Positions 24,211-32,656 of a stretch of DNA of 32,833 bases are shown one piece after another. The first letter of the stretch is position 1, and every line of letters starts with the position of its first letter. The position numbers and the translations under genes were made by a program. Under the pieces are notes generated by a model, which was not told the origin of the DNA, ran no database searches, and saw only the letters and a list, made by a program, of their open reading frames with translations. The stretch covers positions 21,906 to 54,738 of the forward strand of contig JAHFCT010000020.1 of assembly GCA_023249375.1 (NCBI GenBank), read 5' to 3'. Source of the stretch: Gemmatimonadota bacterium. Lineage in GTDB: Bacteria > Gemmatimonadota > Gemmatimonadetes > Gemmatimonadales > Gemmatimonadaceae.

Positions 24211-24585
24211 ATGACCGCAGCATTCGGACCGCTGGCCCAGGTGGCAGTGACCTTTCACGACGTGCCGCGCGCGGCGGCGTGGTACCGCGACGTGCTCGGA
24301 CTGCCACTGGTGTTCGAGACCGGCGGCATGGCGTTCTTTGGCATGGGTGACGTGCGGCTGATGATGACGGCCCCGGAGAAGCCGGAGTTCGATCATCCCG
24401 CGTCGGTGCTGTACTTCAAGGTCGCCGACATCACGGCGGCCTACGCGACGCTCGCCGAGCGTGACGCGGCCTTTGAGGATGCGCCGCATCTCGTGGGGAA
24501 GATGGGCAACACCGAGATCTGGATGTTCTTCGTGCGCGATCCCGAGCTGCACCTGATTGGCATCACGGAAGAGCGCGCCGCCTAG
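24211..24585 (+). CDS. VOC-superfamily (glyoxalase/bleomycin-resistance-like) protein
   Basis: This 124-residue single-module protein has the vicinal-oxygen-chelate pattern: QVAVTFHDVPRAAAWYRDVLGLPLVFE in the first beta-alpha-beta-beta-beta unit, then LYFKVADITAAYATLAERDAAF in the second, closing with FVRDPELHLIGI. VOC proteins chelate a metal and catalyse isomerisation, ring opening or conjugation, or simply bind drugs. The local ligands (His in VTFHD, Glu near HLIGI) cannot be assigned with confidence. ATG 24211 has GGGAGG upstream at about 24199-24204. Its divergent position beside a MarR gene suggests induction by a small aromatic, electrophilic or antibiotic compound, which is inference. 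It is convergent with the multicopper oxidase gene. Confidence 0.85.
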   Translation: MTAAFGPLAQVAVTFHDVPRAAAWYRDVLGLPLVFETGGMAFFGMGDVRLMMTAPEKPEFDHPASVLYFKVADITAAYATLAERDAAFEDAPHLVGKMGNTEIWMFFVRDPELHLIGITEERAA

Positions 24586-24606
24586 CGGCTCCCAGCGCGG
24601 CGCGCT
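24572..24606. terminator. Hairpin at the VOC gene end
   Basis: AGCGCGCCGC (24572-24581, the last VOC codons) pairs perfectly with GCGGCGCGCT (24597-24606) over a 15-base loop. The hairpin spans the stop codon and lies between convergent genes. No T tract follows, so its role as a terminator is likely but unproven. Confidence 0.45.
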
Positions 24607-24624
24607 CCCCGTGATGCCGCGGGT

Positions 24625-26589
24625 TCAGCGTACGTGCACCGCCACCGAGATGGTGGGCGGCAGGTGCAGCGGCGGTGCGCCCGGCGGCGGCGTCGGCGGC
24701 GGCGTGTTGGGCGGCGGCAGCAGGAAAGCCGGCAGCCCGAACTTGAGCACCAGATCGCCGCTGCTGCTTGGCGTGAATTCAAAGTCGTAGATCTCGCCCG
24801 GATCAAAGACGAGCGACGCGGGGCGTGACGTCGCCTGCACGGCCGGCAGCGGATATCCGTCCTTCGCCACGGCACGCCACATCACCGGCTTGTCGCCGTC
24901 GTTGAGCGTCACCCACGTCGGACTGTCACCCGCGAGGTTGAATAACCGGAACCGATAGCGGGTGCCCGCCTTGAGGTTCATCGGCGCGGGCTGCGTCTGG
25001 CCATTCATGACAATGTCGGGGAAGGGTCCGAAGATCGGATTGACGACTGCACCAGCCGTGCCGAAGAAGAAGATCTTGTCCGTTTCGGGATCGAAGTGCT
25101 GTCCGGGCTCGAGGACGATGATGGGGCCGTAGAGTCCGCGGCCCATTTGCTTTGCTTCATTAAAGTGCGAGTGATACATGAACGAGCCGGCGCGCGGGGG
25201 CGTCCAGCGCACGGTCAGTGAATCGTGCGGCGCGATGGACGGCAGGATGTTCTTGCCCGAGCCGCTCCATCCCGGCACGCCGTCGGGATAGCTCTCGAGT
25301 TCGATGCCGTGCCAATGTACGGTGGCGTGGTCCGTGGACTGATTGACGACGGTGACGGCGACCGGCTGGTCGCGTTCAAGAAACAGCGTGGGCCCGGGAA
25401 CGGGCATCGCGCTCGGATCTTTGGCTTCGGGCGTGCCATCGACGACGAACGACATGCCGGACTGCGTTCCGTAGACGTTCGGCTTCTCGCGCTGTTCGAT
25501 GCGGATGGCGCGCGGCGTCGCGGCCGAGTGCGCCACGGTGCCATTGGGCTTGATGCTGATGCCCATCACGAGGCCGAACATCTGATGCGGACGATCGGAC
25601 ATGTGATGATCCATCATCGCCATGTCCATCTCGCCGTCCTTCGTATCGAGCGCGACCACACCGGACAGGTGCGTTGCGTAGTGGCAGTGGAAGATCCAGT
25701 TGCCGGGTCGCGCGGCCTTCCAGGCGAGCGTCATCGTCTGCTGCGGATTGATCATCTCGGTCACGGCCATCCGCTGTTGTGTTGCGGTATACAGCGAGTC
25801 GGTGACGCCATCGCCCTTGGATTCCATGCGAAAGTAGAAACCGTGGAGATGCATCGGATGGTCCACGTCGGTGAAGTTCACCACGCGCCACAGAATGGAA
25901 TCGCCCTGCGCGTAATCGAGCCGCTCCGTGTGTGGCCAGGAGAGGCCGTTGATGGTCATCGTGCCGCGGCCGAGTCCGGACCGGCTCGACGGATTGACGG
26001 TGAAGTACCACGAAATGGTGAAGATGCGCTCGGTGATGCTGCGCCGCGCGTTGGGCGCATCCACGACGATGACGCCGGCGAGCTGGGCGTCGTCGAAGAC
26101 CGGCGGTCCCGGGGGGCGGACGCGTTTGGCGGAGTAGTAGAAGGTGCCGGCGGTCGTTGCCATGAACCGCACATCGGCGGCGGCGTTGACGGCGATGATG
26201 ACACTGTCGGTCATGCCGCGCGTCTTGCCGAAGCCGTAGACAACCAGCGGCATATTCAACCGGTTGCGAATGGTGGCGTGCACCTCGCTGCCGACGGCGA
26301 CGCGGAGCAGCGGTCCGGGCGTGGAGAGCGCCTTGCCCTCCTCGGCAAACGCCGCCAGGTCGATGGATCCGCCGCCGCTTCCCTCGGGCTGCCAGCGGCC
26401 CTCGCGTGCTTCGAGCGAGACGGAGAGCACGCCGTTCTTCAGCGTGCCGGCGGCGTGGCGGTTGTCGTTGGGTGCGATCGGCTCAGGAACTTTCCTGGCG
26501 CCGTTTCCATTGAGCAGCAGGCCAACGGACAGCAGTCTGAGGAGCAACAGAGAGTGTAACACGGGGGGGGCTCCGTGCGAGGGGGGCAT
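24625..26589 (-). CDS. Multicopper oxidase with permuted copper-motif order
   Basis: This 654-residue protein has a signal sequence at its start (LHSLLLLRLLSVGLLL), so it is exported. It has four cupredoxin-like parts. The first (about 90-180) lacks His ligands. The second has HPMHLHG (244-250) and HCHYATH (301-307), the motifs normally found last in such enzymes, including the type 1 Cys302. The third has HWHG (425-428) and YHSH (472-475), normally found first. The fourth (about 535-620) has no ligands. A Met/His-rich stretch MDMAMMDHHM (321-330) lies between. The axial position ten residues after Cys302 is Val. A Pro-rich stretch (about 624-645) precedes the C-terminus. ATG 26589 is listed; GTG 26562, after GGAG and eight C, is an equally good start. 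The substrate is unknown. Confidence 0.85.
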   Translation of the reverse strand: MPPSHGAPPVLHSLLLLRLLSVGLLLNGNGARKVPEPIAPNDNRHAAGTLKNGVLSVSLEAREGRWQPEGSGGGSIDLAAFAEEGKALSTPGPLLRVAVGSEVHATIRNRLNMPLVVYGFGKTRGMTDSVIIAVNAAADVRFMATTAGTFYYSAKRVRPPGPPVFDDAQLAGVIVVDAPNARRSITERIFTISWYFTVNPSSRSGLGRGTMTINGLSWPHTERLDYAQGDSILWRVVNFTDVDHPMHLHGFYFRMESKGDGVTDSLYTATQQRMAVTEMINPQQTMTLAWKAARPGNWIFHCHYATHLSGVVALDTKDGEMDMAMMDHHMSDRPHQMFGLVMGISIKPNGTVAHSAATPRAIRIEQREKPNVYGTQSGMSFVVDGTPEAKDPSAMPVPGPTLFLERDQPVAVTVVNQSTDHATVHWHGIELESYPDGVPGWSGSGKNILPSIAPHDSLTVRWTPPRAGSFMYHSHFNEAKQMGRGLYGPIIVLEPGQHFDPETDKIFFFGTAGAVVNPIFGPFPDIVMNGQTQPAPMNLKAGTRYRFRLFNLAGDSPTWVTLNDGDKPVMWRAVAKDGYPLPAVQATSRPASLVFDPGEIYDFEFTPSSSGDLVLKFGLPAFLLPPPNTPPPTPPPGAPPLHLPPTISVAVHVR

Positions 26590-26774
26590 CGGGATCGTCA
26601 GTCGAATGACGCGAACAGATCGTATCAGCCGCCGGACGAATGCGCCAGCACGTCGGTGCGACCGCGTCCAACTCGTGTCATGGGGCAGCCATTGATCTGG
26701 CGCCGCGCAGCGCCGAAGATTCGCCATCGCGGATTTTGCTGACAGCAGGCGGACGTCACCGAGGAGCGAGCGGC

Positions 26775-27302
26775 GTGAGCACTGAAGCGCGGAGCGTGCA
26801 GGCCATTGAAGCGTTGCTTGAGCGCGAACGTGACGCGTTCGTCGCGCGGTTCCACGCCGTGCCCGCCGAACGACGGCGCACGGTACCCGCGGACGGCGGA
26901 TGGTCAGCGGTGCAGGTGGCGGAGCACGTGAGCCGCGTGGAGTTTGGCGTGGCCAAGATGATCGGCGCCGGCGCGGCGATGCCGCGCACCGCGACGCCGG
27001 AGGAGCTCGAGACCGCGCAGATCACGGAACGCAAGGCGCAGATCGTGCGCGATCGCACGGAGAAGGTCGAGGCGCCGGTGCGTACGCATCCGCAGGGTGA
27101 ACTCGACTATGTGGCGGCGCTGGCGCAGCTCGCGCAATCACGCGCGGCGCTGCTGGCGGCGTTTCGCGGCGCGGACGCCGCCGTGCTGGATGGCATCACG
27201 TTCGTGCATCCGTTCATCGGCGCGCTGACGCTGCGCGCGTGGGTGGAGCTGGTGGCGCATCACGACGCGCGGCACGCGGAGCAGCTGGCGGAGCTGGCGT
27301 AG
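26775..27302 (+). CDS. DinB-like four-helix metal-binding protein
   Basis: This 175-residue protein has the DinB/YfiT pattern. A first helix is followed by GGWSAVQVAEHVSRVE with His51, and the last helix carries the second metal site in VELVAHHDARHAEQL (His163 and His167, H-x3-H). DinB-family proteins are four-helix bundles that bind a divalent metal. Several act as thiol-dependent transferases (bacillithiol or mycothiol), but most are uncharacterised. GTG 26775 preceded by GAGGAG at 26761-26766 sets the start; a longer upstream frame has no ribosome-binding site. It is cytoplasmic. It diverges from the multicopper oxidase and converges on the signalling operon. I infer no specific substrate. 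Confidence 0.8.
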   Translation: MSTEARSVQAIEALLERERDAFVARFHAVPAERRRTVPADGGWSAVQVAEHVSRVEFGVAKMIGAGAAMPRTATPEELETAQITERKAQIVRDRTEKVEAPVRTHPQGELDYVAALAQLAQSRAALLAAFRGADAAVLDGITFVHPFIGALTLRAWVELVAHHDARHAEQLAELA

Positions 27303-27303
27303 A

Positions 27304-27333
27304 CCGGCGGCGATATGTTGGCGCGGCCGCCGG
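27304..27333. terminator. Hairpin between the DinB-like gene and the signalling operon
   Basis: CCGGCGGC (27304-27311) pairs perfectly with GCCGCCGG (27326-27333) across a 14-base loop. It begins two bases after the DinB-like stop codon and lies between convergent genes. No T tract follows, so the terminator role is tentative. Confidence 0.45.
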
Positions 27334-27356
27334 CGCGCTGAGCGGCATCGTCCCCG

Positions 27357-29342
27357 CTATCCGAGCTCGGCGAGCTGCTCCAGAAGCACCGCCGCGCTCG
27401 CTGGGCGCTGCGCCGCCGCTTTGGACAGCAGCTGCATCACCAGCGCCGAGAGTGCGGGCGGCACGTCGGGATTCTCGCGGGCGGGCGGCACGGGTTCGAC
27501 CGTCAGCACGCGCGCGATCAACGCCACCGCCGAGGGCGCCTGGAACGGCGCCGTGCCCGTGAGGCACTCGTAGATCACGACGCCGAGCGCATAGAGATCG
27601 GCGCGCGCGTCAACCTCCTCACCCACGAGCTGTTCGGGTGCCATATATGCGGGCGTACCGACGATGAGGCCGGACTGCGTCCGCGTCGACGTGGCCTCGG
27701 CCAGTCGCGCGATGCCGAAGTCCATCACCTTGAGCACGCCGTCGCCGTCGATAAGCGCGTTCTCGGGCTTCACGTCGCGATGGATGACGCCGGCGGCGTG
27801 CGCGACGGCGAGCGCCTCGGTGAACTGCCGGGCGAGCGCGAGCGTGCTGGCGACGCCCAGCTTGCCGCGCGTCATCAGCAGCTCGCGCACCGTGAGACCC
27901 TGCACCAGTTCCATCGTCACGAAAAGCTGGCCATCGGCGTCGCCGAGGTCGTGCGTGCGCACCACGTTGCGATGCGAAATGCGGCGCGCCAGGCGGATTT
28001 CCGACATGAAGCGTTCGGCGAGCACCGCGTCGCCGGTGAGCAACTCTCGGCGTATGGTCTTGACCGCCACGTCTTCCTCGAGCTTGCGGTCGCGCGCGCG
28101 ATAGACCACGCCCATGCCGCCGGTGCCGAGGACGCCGCGGATTTCGTAGCGATCGCCGAGGACGGACCCCACCGCCAGCGCATCGCCGCCGTCGGTGACG
28201 GCCGACTGATGCATGGCTTCGTACTCGGTGGTGGCGAGCGAGACGTCGGATTGCAGTTCGCGCAGCTGTTCGCGCAGGCGCGATTCGCGCGCGTGCACAC
28301 CGGCGGCCATCGCGTCAAAGACGCGGGCGAGCCGCCCGAGTTCATCGTCGCGGCCCGTGACGCCGGCCAGCGCGCCGGGTGCATACGTGCCGAGTTCGAC
28401 CGCACTCGCCGCCTCGATAACGCGTGTGACCTGTCGCAGATAATCGGCCTCGCGATCGTGCCACCGCTTCTTCTCGAGTGACGCGCCGATGCGGGCGCGC
28501 AGGAGCACCGGGTCAAACGGCTTGGTGAGATAATCCTCGGCGCCGTGTTCGATGCAGCGCACGACGCTGGCGAGGTCGTCGAGCGCCGAGATCATGATCA
28601 CCGGGATGCTGCGCGTATCCGGATTGCCGGTGATCCGTTCGAGGACGGCGAACCCGTCCATGCCCGGCATGAGGACGTCGAGAAGGACGAGATCAAAGCC
28701 GTCCTGGGCGACTTTGCGCAGCGCGTCCTCGCCGTTCGCCGCACTGTCGATGTCGTAGCCCTCCCGTTCGAGACGTCGGGCGAGCACGGCGCGATTCTCC
28801 TCGACGTCATCGACAATGAGGATGCGGCCCTTGCTGCCGGCACGTGCGGAGGTCGAGTGCGGCGTGATGGCGACGTCGGGGGCGGCCCCCGCTGCACGGA
28901 CGGTGGCCGCTGCGCCTGCGGTGCCAGTTCCGGCGTACGGCCCACTCTCCCGCGCACCCGTGAGCGCCGAGGGGACCGGCACCGCCGTGAGACGGCGCAC
29001 CGCCTGCGCGATACGCTCGACGTCCGCGACGAACTGGGCATCGTGTGCGCCCTCGAGCAGCACGGTGGTGGCAGCAAGCACCGTCTCTTGCGGTGTGGCG
29101 AGATCGGCGAGCAGGCCCGAGAGATCCTCGAGCGTGGCGATGCCGGTGGGCGGGAGCGCGGCGTTGATGAGCGCCAGCACTTCGCGCGCCACACCGATGA
29201 TGCGGTCGATGGTGGCGGCATCCGGCGAACCGTCGGTGCAATCTTCGCGCAGCATCTCGGCATAGCCGATGATGTGATTGATGGGCGTGCGCAGTTCGTG
29301 GCGCAGCTCCGACGCCGCCTTGGGATCGAGCGTGCCGTTCAT
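27357..29342 (-). CDS. Fusion of histidine-kinase dimerisation segment, receiver and Ser/Thr protein kinase
   Basis: This 661-residue cytoplasmic protein has three signalling parts. Residues about 5-65 resemble a HisKA segment (SELRHELRTPINHIIGYAEM, candidate phospho-His15), but no ATP-binding kinase domain follows. A receiver domain (about 172-285) has Asp178/Asp179, phospho-acceptor Asp222 in [11 protein letters not shown] and Lys274. A coiled, HAMP-like linker (about 290-385) follows. The Ser/Thr kinase (about 400-655) has GTGGMG (406-411), Lys428, Glu448, HRDVKPEN (521-528), DFG (541-543) and APE (568-570), so it should be active. ATG 29342 overlaps the previous stop codon as ATGA, so translation is coupled. 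A longer frame upstream runs through that gene and is rejected. The phosphorelay presumably controls Ser/Thr phosphorylation. Confidence 0.88.
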   Translation of the reverse strand: MNGTLDPKAASELRHELRTPINHIIGYAEMLREDCTDGSPDAATIDRIIGVAREVLALINAALPPTGIATLEDLSGLLADLATPQETVLAATTVLLEGAHDAQFVADVERIAQAVRRLTAVPVPSALTGARESGPYAGTGTAGAAATVRAAGAAPDVAITPHSTSARAGSKGRILIVDDVEENRAVLARRLEREGYDIDSAANGEDALRKVAQDGFDLVLLDVLMPGMDGFAVLERITGNPDTRSIPVIMISALDDLASVVRCIEHGAEDYLTKPFDPVLLRARIGASLEKKRWHDREADYLRQVTRVIEAASAVELGTYAPGALAGVTGRDDELGRLARVFDAMAAGVHARESRLREQLRELQSDVSLATTEYEAMHQSAVTDGGDALAVGSVLGDRYEIRGVLGTGGMGVVYRARDRKLEEDVAVKTIRRELLTGDAVLAERFMSEIRLARRISHRNVVRTHDLGDADGQLFVTMELVQGLTVRELLMTRGKLGVASTLALARQFTEALAVAHAAGVIHRDVKPENALIDGDGVLKVMDFGIARLAEATSTRTQSGLIVGTPAYMAPEQLVGEEVDARADLYALGVVIYECLTGTAPFQAPSAVALIARVLTVEPVPPARENPDVPPALSALVMQLLSKAAAQRPASAAVLLEQLAELG

Positions 29343-29710
29343 GCGGGCGGCGTGAGCAGCGCCTGCATCTTGCCGAGCAGCCGCTCGAGGTCCACCGGCT
29401 TGGTGTCGTAATCGTTGCACCCGGCGTCGAGCGCCTTGTCGCGGTCGCCCGACATGGCGTGCGCGGTGAGCGCGATGATCGGCATCTGGCCACTGGCGCC
29501 GGCGGCGCGAATGCGGCGCGTGGCTTCCCATCCGTCGATCTCGGGCAGGCTCATGTCCATGAGGACGAGATCCCACCCGCCTTCGAGCGCACGCGCGACG
29601 CCCTCCAGTCCGTCCACCGCGAGTTCGACGGTGTGTCCGCGGCGCTGCAATCGGCGCGAGAGCATGTCGCGGTTCATTTCATTGTCTTCGACGAGCAGGA
29701 TGCGCGGCAT
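29339..29710 (-). CDS. Stand-alone receiver-domain response regulator
   Basis: This 123-residue protein is a single receiver domain with no output domain. It has the acidic pocket (Glu8, Asp9), phospho-acceptor Asp52 in LVLMDMSLPEIDG, Thr82 in LTAHAM and Lys104 in DTKPVD. The pattern MPRILLVEDNEMNRDMLSRRL resembles DivK-like or hybrid-kinase-derived receivers that shuttle phosphate. It starts 6 bases after the hybrid-kinase stop codon, and its own stop overlaps the ATG of the Ser/Thr-kinase fusion gene. It is therefore the middle partner of a three-gene operon. It probably carries phosphate between the sensor and the fusion protein, or acts by protein-protein contact. Confidence 0.92.
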   Translation of the reverse strand: MPRILLVEDNEMNRDMLSRRLQRRGHTVELAVDGLEGVARALEGGWDLVLMDMSLPEIDGWEATRRIRAAGASGQMPIIALTAHAMSGDRDKALDAGCNDYDTKPVDLERLLGKMQALLTPPA

Positions 29711-29716
29711 GAGCGG

Positions 29717-32656
29717 TCAGGATGAAGTCGAAGGCGCCGTGCGGCGCCGCATGAGCAGGCGGATGTCGCGCACGAGATCGAGCTGTGAATACGTCCCCTT
29801 GGTGAGCACGTCACTGACGTGACCATTGAGGCGCTCGCGCTCCTCGCGCGAGACGTCCTTGGCGGTCACGACAATCACGGGGATCTGCTGCCAGGCCTCG
29901 ACTTTGCGAAGTTCCGCGACGAACTCGGCGCCGTCCATCACGGGCATCATGAGATCGAGCAGGATGAGCGACGGCGTGCTGGTGGCGAGGCGTTCGAGCG
30001 CCACGCGCCCGTTCTCGGCTTCGATGACGGTCCACCCTTCGCGTGACAATCCGCGGACGAACGTGCGACGCGTCGCGGCATCGTCTTCCACCACGAGCAC
30101 CACGCCGCCGGCCTGCGCGGGCTGGTGCGGGCGAAGGATGCGCCGCAGCTGCGCGCGGTCGATGGGCTTGGTGACGTATTCGGTGGCGCCGAGGGCTATG
30201 GCCAGCTGCTGCTCGTGGAGCACCGACAGCATGATGACTGGGACGTCGGCCAGCGTGTCGTCGGCGCGAATGCGGCGCAGCACTTCCCAGCCGTCCATGC
30301 CGGGCATCAGCACGTCGAGCGTGATGGCGTCGGGGTGCACGGTGCGCGCGAGGGCGAGGCCGCTGGTGCCATCGGCCGCTTCTTCCACGCGAAAGCCATC
30401 GCCGGCCAGTGTCGTGCGCAGCAATCGCCGCGCATCGGCGTCGTCGTCGATGATGAGCACGGTGCCGGCGGAGCCGTCGCCCTGCCGGGGGGCCTGTGCC
30501 GATGCCGCCGCCGCGCTGCCACGGCGCGCGACATCCACCTGCGCCGGAAGCCGCAGCGTGAACGTGGAGCCGGTGCCGACGGTGCTGGCCACGGCCACCT
30601 CGCCGCCCATCATCTCGCTGAAGCGCCGCGTGAGGGCAAGGCCAAGCCCCGTGCCGCCGTAGCGGCGCGAGGTGGACGACTCGGCCTGGCTGAACGACTC
30701 GAAGAGGCGGCCCATCTGTTCGGAGGTCATGCCGATACCGGAGTCGCTGACGGCGAACGTGAGTTCGTCGCTGGCAGCGCCGGCATGCCGCTGCACGTCG
30801 ACGCTGATCTGCCCGCGCTCGGTGAACTTGCACGCATTGGAGAGCAGGTTGAGCAGCGTCTGCCGCACCTTCACGAGATCGGCGTGCATCTCGCCGAGCG
30901 CGCTGCCGCGCGAGACAGAGAGGCGGTTCTCGTTCTTGGCGACCATCGGCTGGATGGTGGTCATCACCTCGTCGAGCATCGCGTTCACGTCGAAGGTTTC
31001 GAGATAGAGCTCCATCTTGCCGGCCTCGATCTTCGACAAATCGAGCACGTCGTTGATGAGGGCCAGTAAGTGCTTGCCGGCGGTGTGGATCTTGCCGAGG
31101 TCGGCGATGAACATCTCGAGCCCGGCGTCCTGCGCCTCCTCCTGCAGCATCTCGCTGTAGCCGATGATGGCGTTGAGCGGCGTGCGGAGTTCGTGGCTCA
31201 TGTTCGCGAGGAACTGGCTCTTGGCGCGGTTGGCGCCCTCGGCTTCGCGACGCGCCTCGGTGAGTTCGCTGATGTCGTGGTACATGCCCATCAGCGCGAC
31301 GCGCGATTCGTCGGCGATCACGGGGACGCCGAGAATTTCGACGTCGACGAACGAGCCGTCCTTTCGCCGCCGGCGTCCGATGCCTTTCACCGGGCGGTCC
31401 ACGGCGTCGCGGCTGTACTGCTCCGCCTCGTGCAGCGTCACCGGATCGGTGATGAGTTCATCGAGAATGTGGCCGCGCGCTTCGTGCTCCTTCCAGAGGA
31501 AGAGCTTCTCGAACGCGGGATTGCAGGCGGCGACCCGGTAGTCGGGGTCGAGCTGCACGATGGCCACCGGGCTGTTGTTGAGGAGGCTGCGGAAGAACTC
31601 GCGCTGCCGCGCCGCCTCTTCGTAGAGGCGGGCGCCCTCGATGGCAATGGCGGCCTGCGGCGTAAAGAGGTTGAGCAGCCGCAAGTCATCGGCGCCGAAG
31701 ACACGATTGGGGTCGGCGTCGACGATGGCAATCGCGCCGACGAGCCGCTGGCCAACGAGGAGTGGCGCGGCGACGACCGATTTGACGGAGACGGCAGAGT
31801 ACTTGGCCGACTGCCCCAGCCAGGCGTGATAGTCGGGGATGATCAGCGGTTCGTGCGTCGTGGCGACGAGTCCCATGGCGCCTTCGCCGATCTTCAGTCG
31901 AATGCCGGTGGTGTCGCTGCCGACGTTGTAGCTGGCGACGACTTCGAGCTCCGCCTTGCTGCTGTCGAAAATGGCGAGTTCACCGCCGGTGACGCCGAGC
32001 AGGGCGACGGTGCGTTCGACGGTGGTCTGCAGCGTCTTGGACAGTTCCCGCTGCGTCAGCAGGTCGGTCATCGACGCGAGCACGGCGTGTTGTTCGTCGG
32101 CCCGTCGGCGCTGCGACACGATGAGCCGCGCCCGCGCGATTGCAATGCTCGCCTGGTTGGCGGCCGCCGTCAGGATCTCAAAATCGCTTTCGTCAAAGGC
32201 CTGCGGCTTGGTGCTTTCCACGGCGAGCACGCCGATGACGCGGCCATCGATGATGAACGGGACATCGACTTCCGAACCGCTGTTGAGCGTCGGCTCGTAA
32301 TTCGATTCACGGCGCACGGCGGGCGTGTAGTGCAGCTTGCCGTCGAGGATGGCGCGTTCGCTGATGCCGTGGCCGGGGGCGAGGCGGAAGCCAGGCTGCG
32401 CCGCTTTCCAGCCGACACTCGCGACCATCACGCGATCGCCGGTCGCGTGGTCGAGCAGGAACACGCCGAGGAAGTTGTAGCCGATGGCTTCGTCGCGCAG
32501 GCCGATGACGACGCTCTCGCAGATCTCCTGCTCGCTGGTCGCGGCCGCGATGGCGGAGCTCAGGCGCAGCAACGCTGACTGCCGCCGCGCGGGGCGGCGC
32601 ACCGTGGGCTGTCGTTTCTTCGGTTGTGCACGGCGCTTGGGGGGCTTCGATGCCAT
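29717..32656 (-). CDS. Cytoplasmic hybrid histidine kinase (GAF-GAF-PAS-HisKA-HATPase-REC-REC)
   Basis: This 979-residue sensor has no membrane segment. A basic N-terminus (1-25) leads into a first GAF domain (about 35-180, [15 protein letters not shown] and [18 protein letters not shown]). A second GAF follows (about 190-345, [14 protein letters not shown] and [20 protein letters not shown]), then a PAS domain (about 352-470, [27 protein letters not shown] in part). HisKA carries [19 protein letters not shown] with His488. The ATPase has the N box [11 protein letters not shown] (Asn607), DSGIGM (638-643) and GGTGLGLAL. Two receivers follow, with Asp781/Lys830 and Asp901/Lys953. GAF and PAS domains suggest a soluble small ligand or redox signal, which is unidentified. 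It heads the operon. ATG 32656 gives the expected basic N-terminus. Confidence 0.93.
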   Translation of the reverse strand: MASKPPKRRAQPKKRQPTVRRPARRQSALLRLSSAIAAATSEQEICESVVIGLRDEAIGYNFLGVFLLDHATGDRVMVASVGWKAAQPGFRLAPGHGISERAILDGKLHYTPAVRRESNYEPTLNSGSEVDVPFIIDGRVIGVLAVESTKPQAFDESDFEILTAAANQASIAIARARLIVSQRRRADEQHAVLASMTDLLTQRELSKTLQTTVERTVALLGVTGGELAIFDSSKAELEVVASYNVGSDTTGIRLKIGEGAMGLVATTHEPLIIPDYHAWLGQSAKYSAVSVKSVVAAPLLVGQRLVGAIAIVDADPNRVFGADDLRLLNLFTPQAAIAIEGARLYEEAARQREFFRSLLNNSPVAIVQLDPDYRVAACNPAFEKLFLWKEHEARGHILDELITDPVTLHEAEQYSRDAVDRPVKGIGRRRRKDGSFVDVEILGVPVIADESRVALMGMYHDISELTEARREAEGANRAKSQFLANMSHELRTPLNAIIGYSEMLQEEAQDAGLEMFIADLGKIHTAGKHLLALINDVLDLSKIEAGKMELYLETFDVNAMLDEVMTTIQPMVAKNENRLSVSRGSALGEMHADLVKVRQTLLNLLSNACKFTERGQISVDVQRHAGAASDELTFAVSDSGIGMTSEQMGRLFESFSQAESSTSRRYGGTGLGLALTRRFSEMMGGEVAVASTVGTGSTFTLRLPAQVDVARRGSAAAASAQAPRQGDGSAGTVLIIDDDADARRLLRTTLAGDGFRVEEAADGTSGLALARTVHPDAITLDVLMPGMDGWEVLRRIRADDTLADVPVIMLSVLHEQQLAIALGATEYVTKPIDRAQLRRILRPHQPAQAGGVVLVVEDDAATRRTFVRGLSREGWTVIEAENGRVALERLATSTPSLILLDLMMPVMDGAEFVAELRKVEAWQQIPVIVVTAKDVSREERERLNGHVSDVLTKGTYSQLDLVRDIRLLMRRRTAPSTSS

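Noticed and set aside
31070-32578. Plus-strand open frame of about 500 codons opposite the hybrid kinase
   Set aside because: All domains (GAF, PAS, HisKA, ATPase, receivers) read on the minus strand. The plus frame is an antisense shadow.
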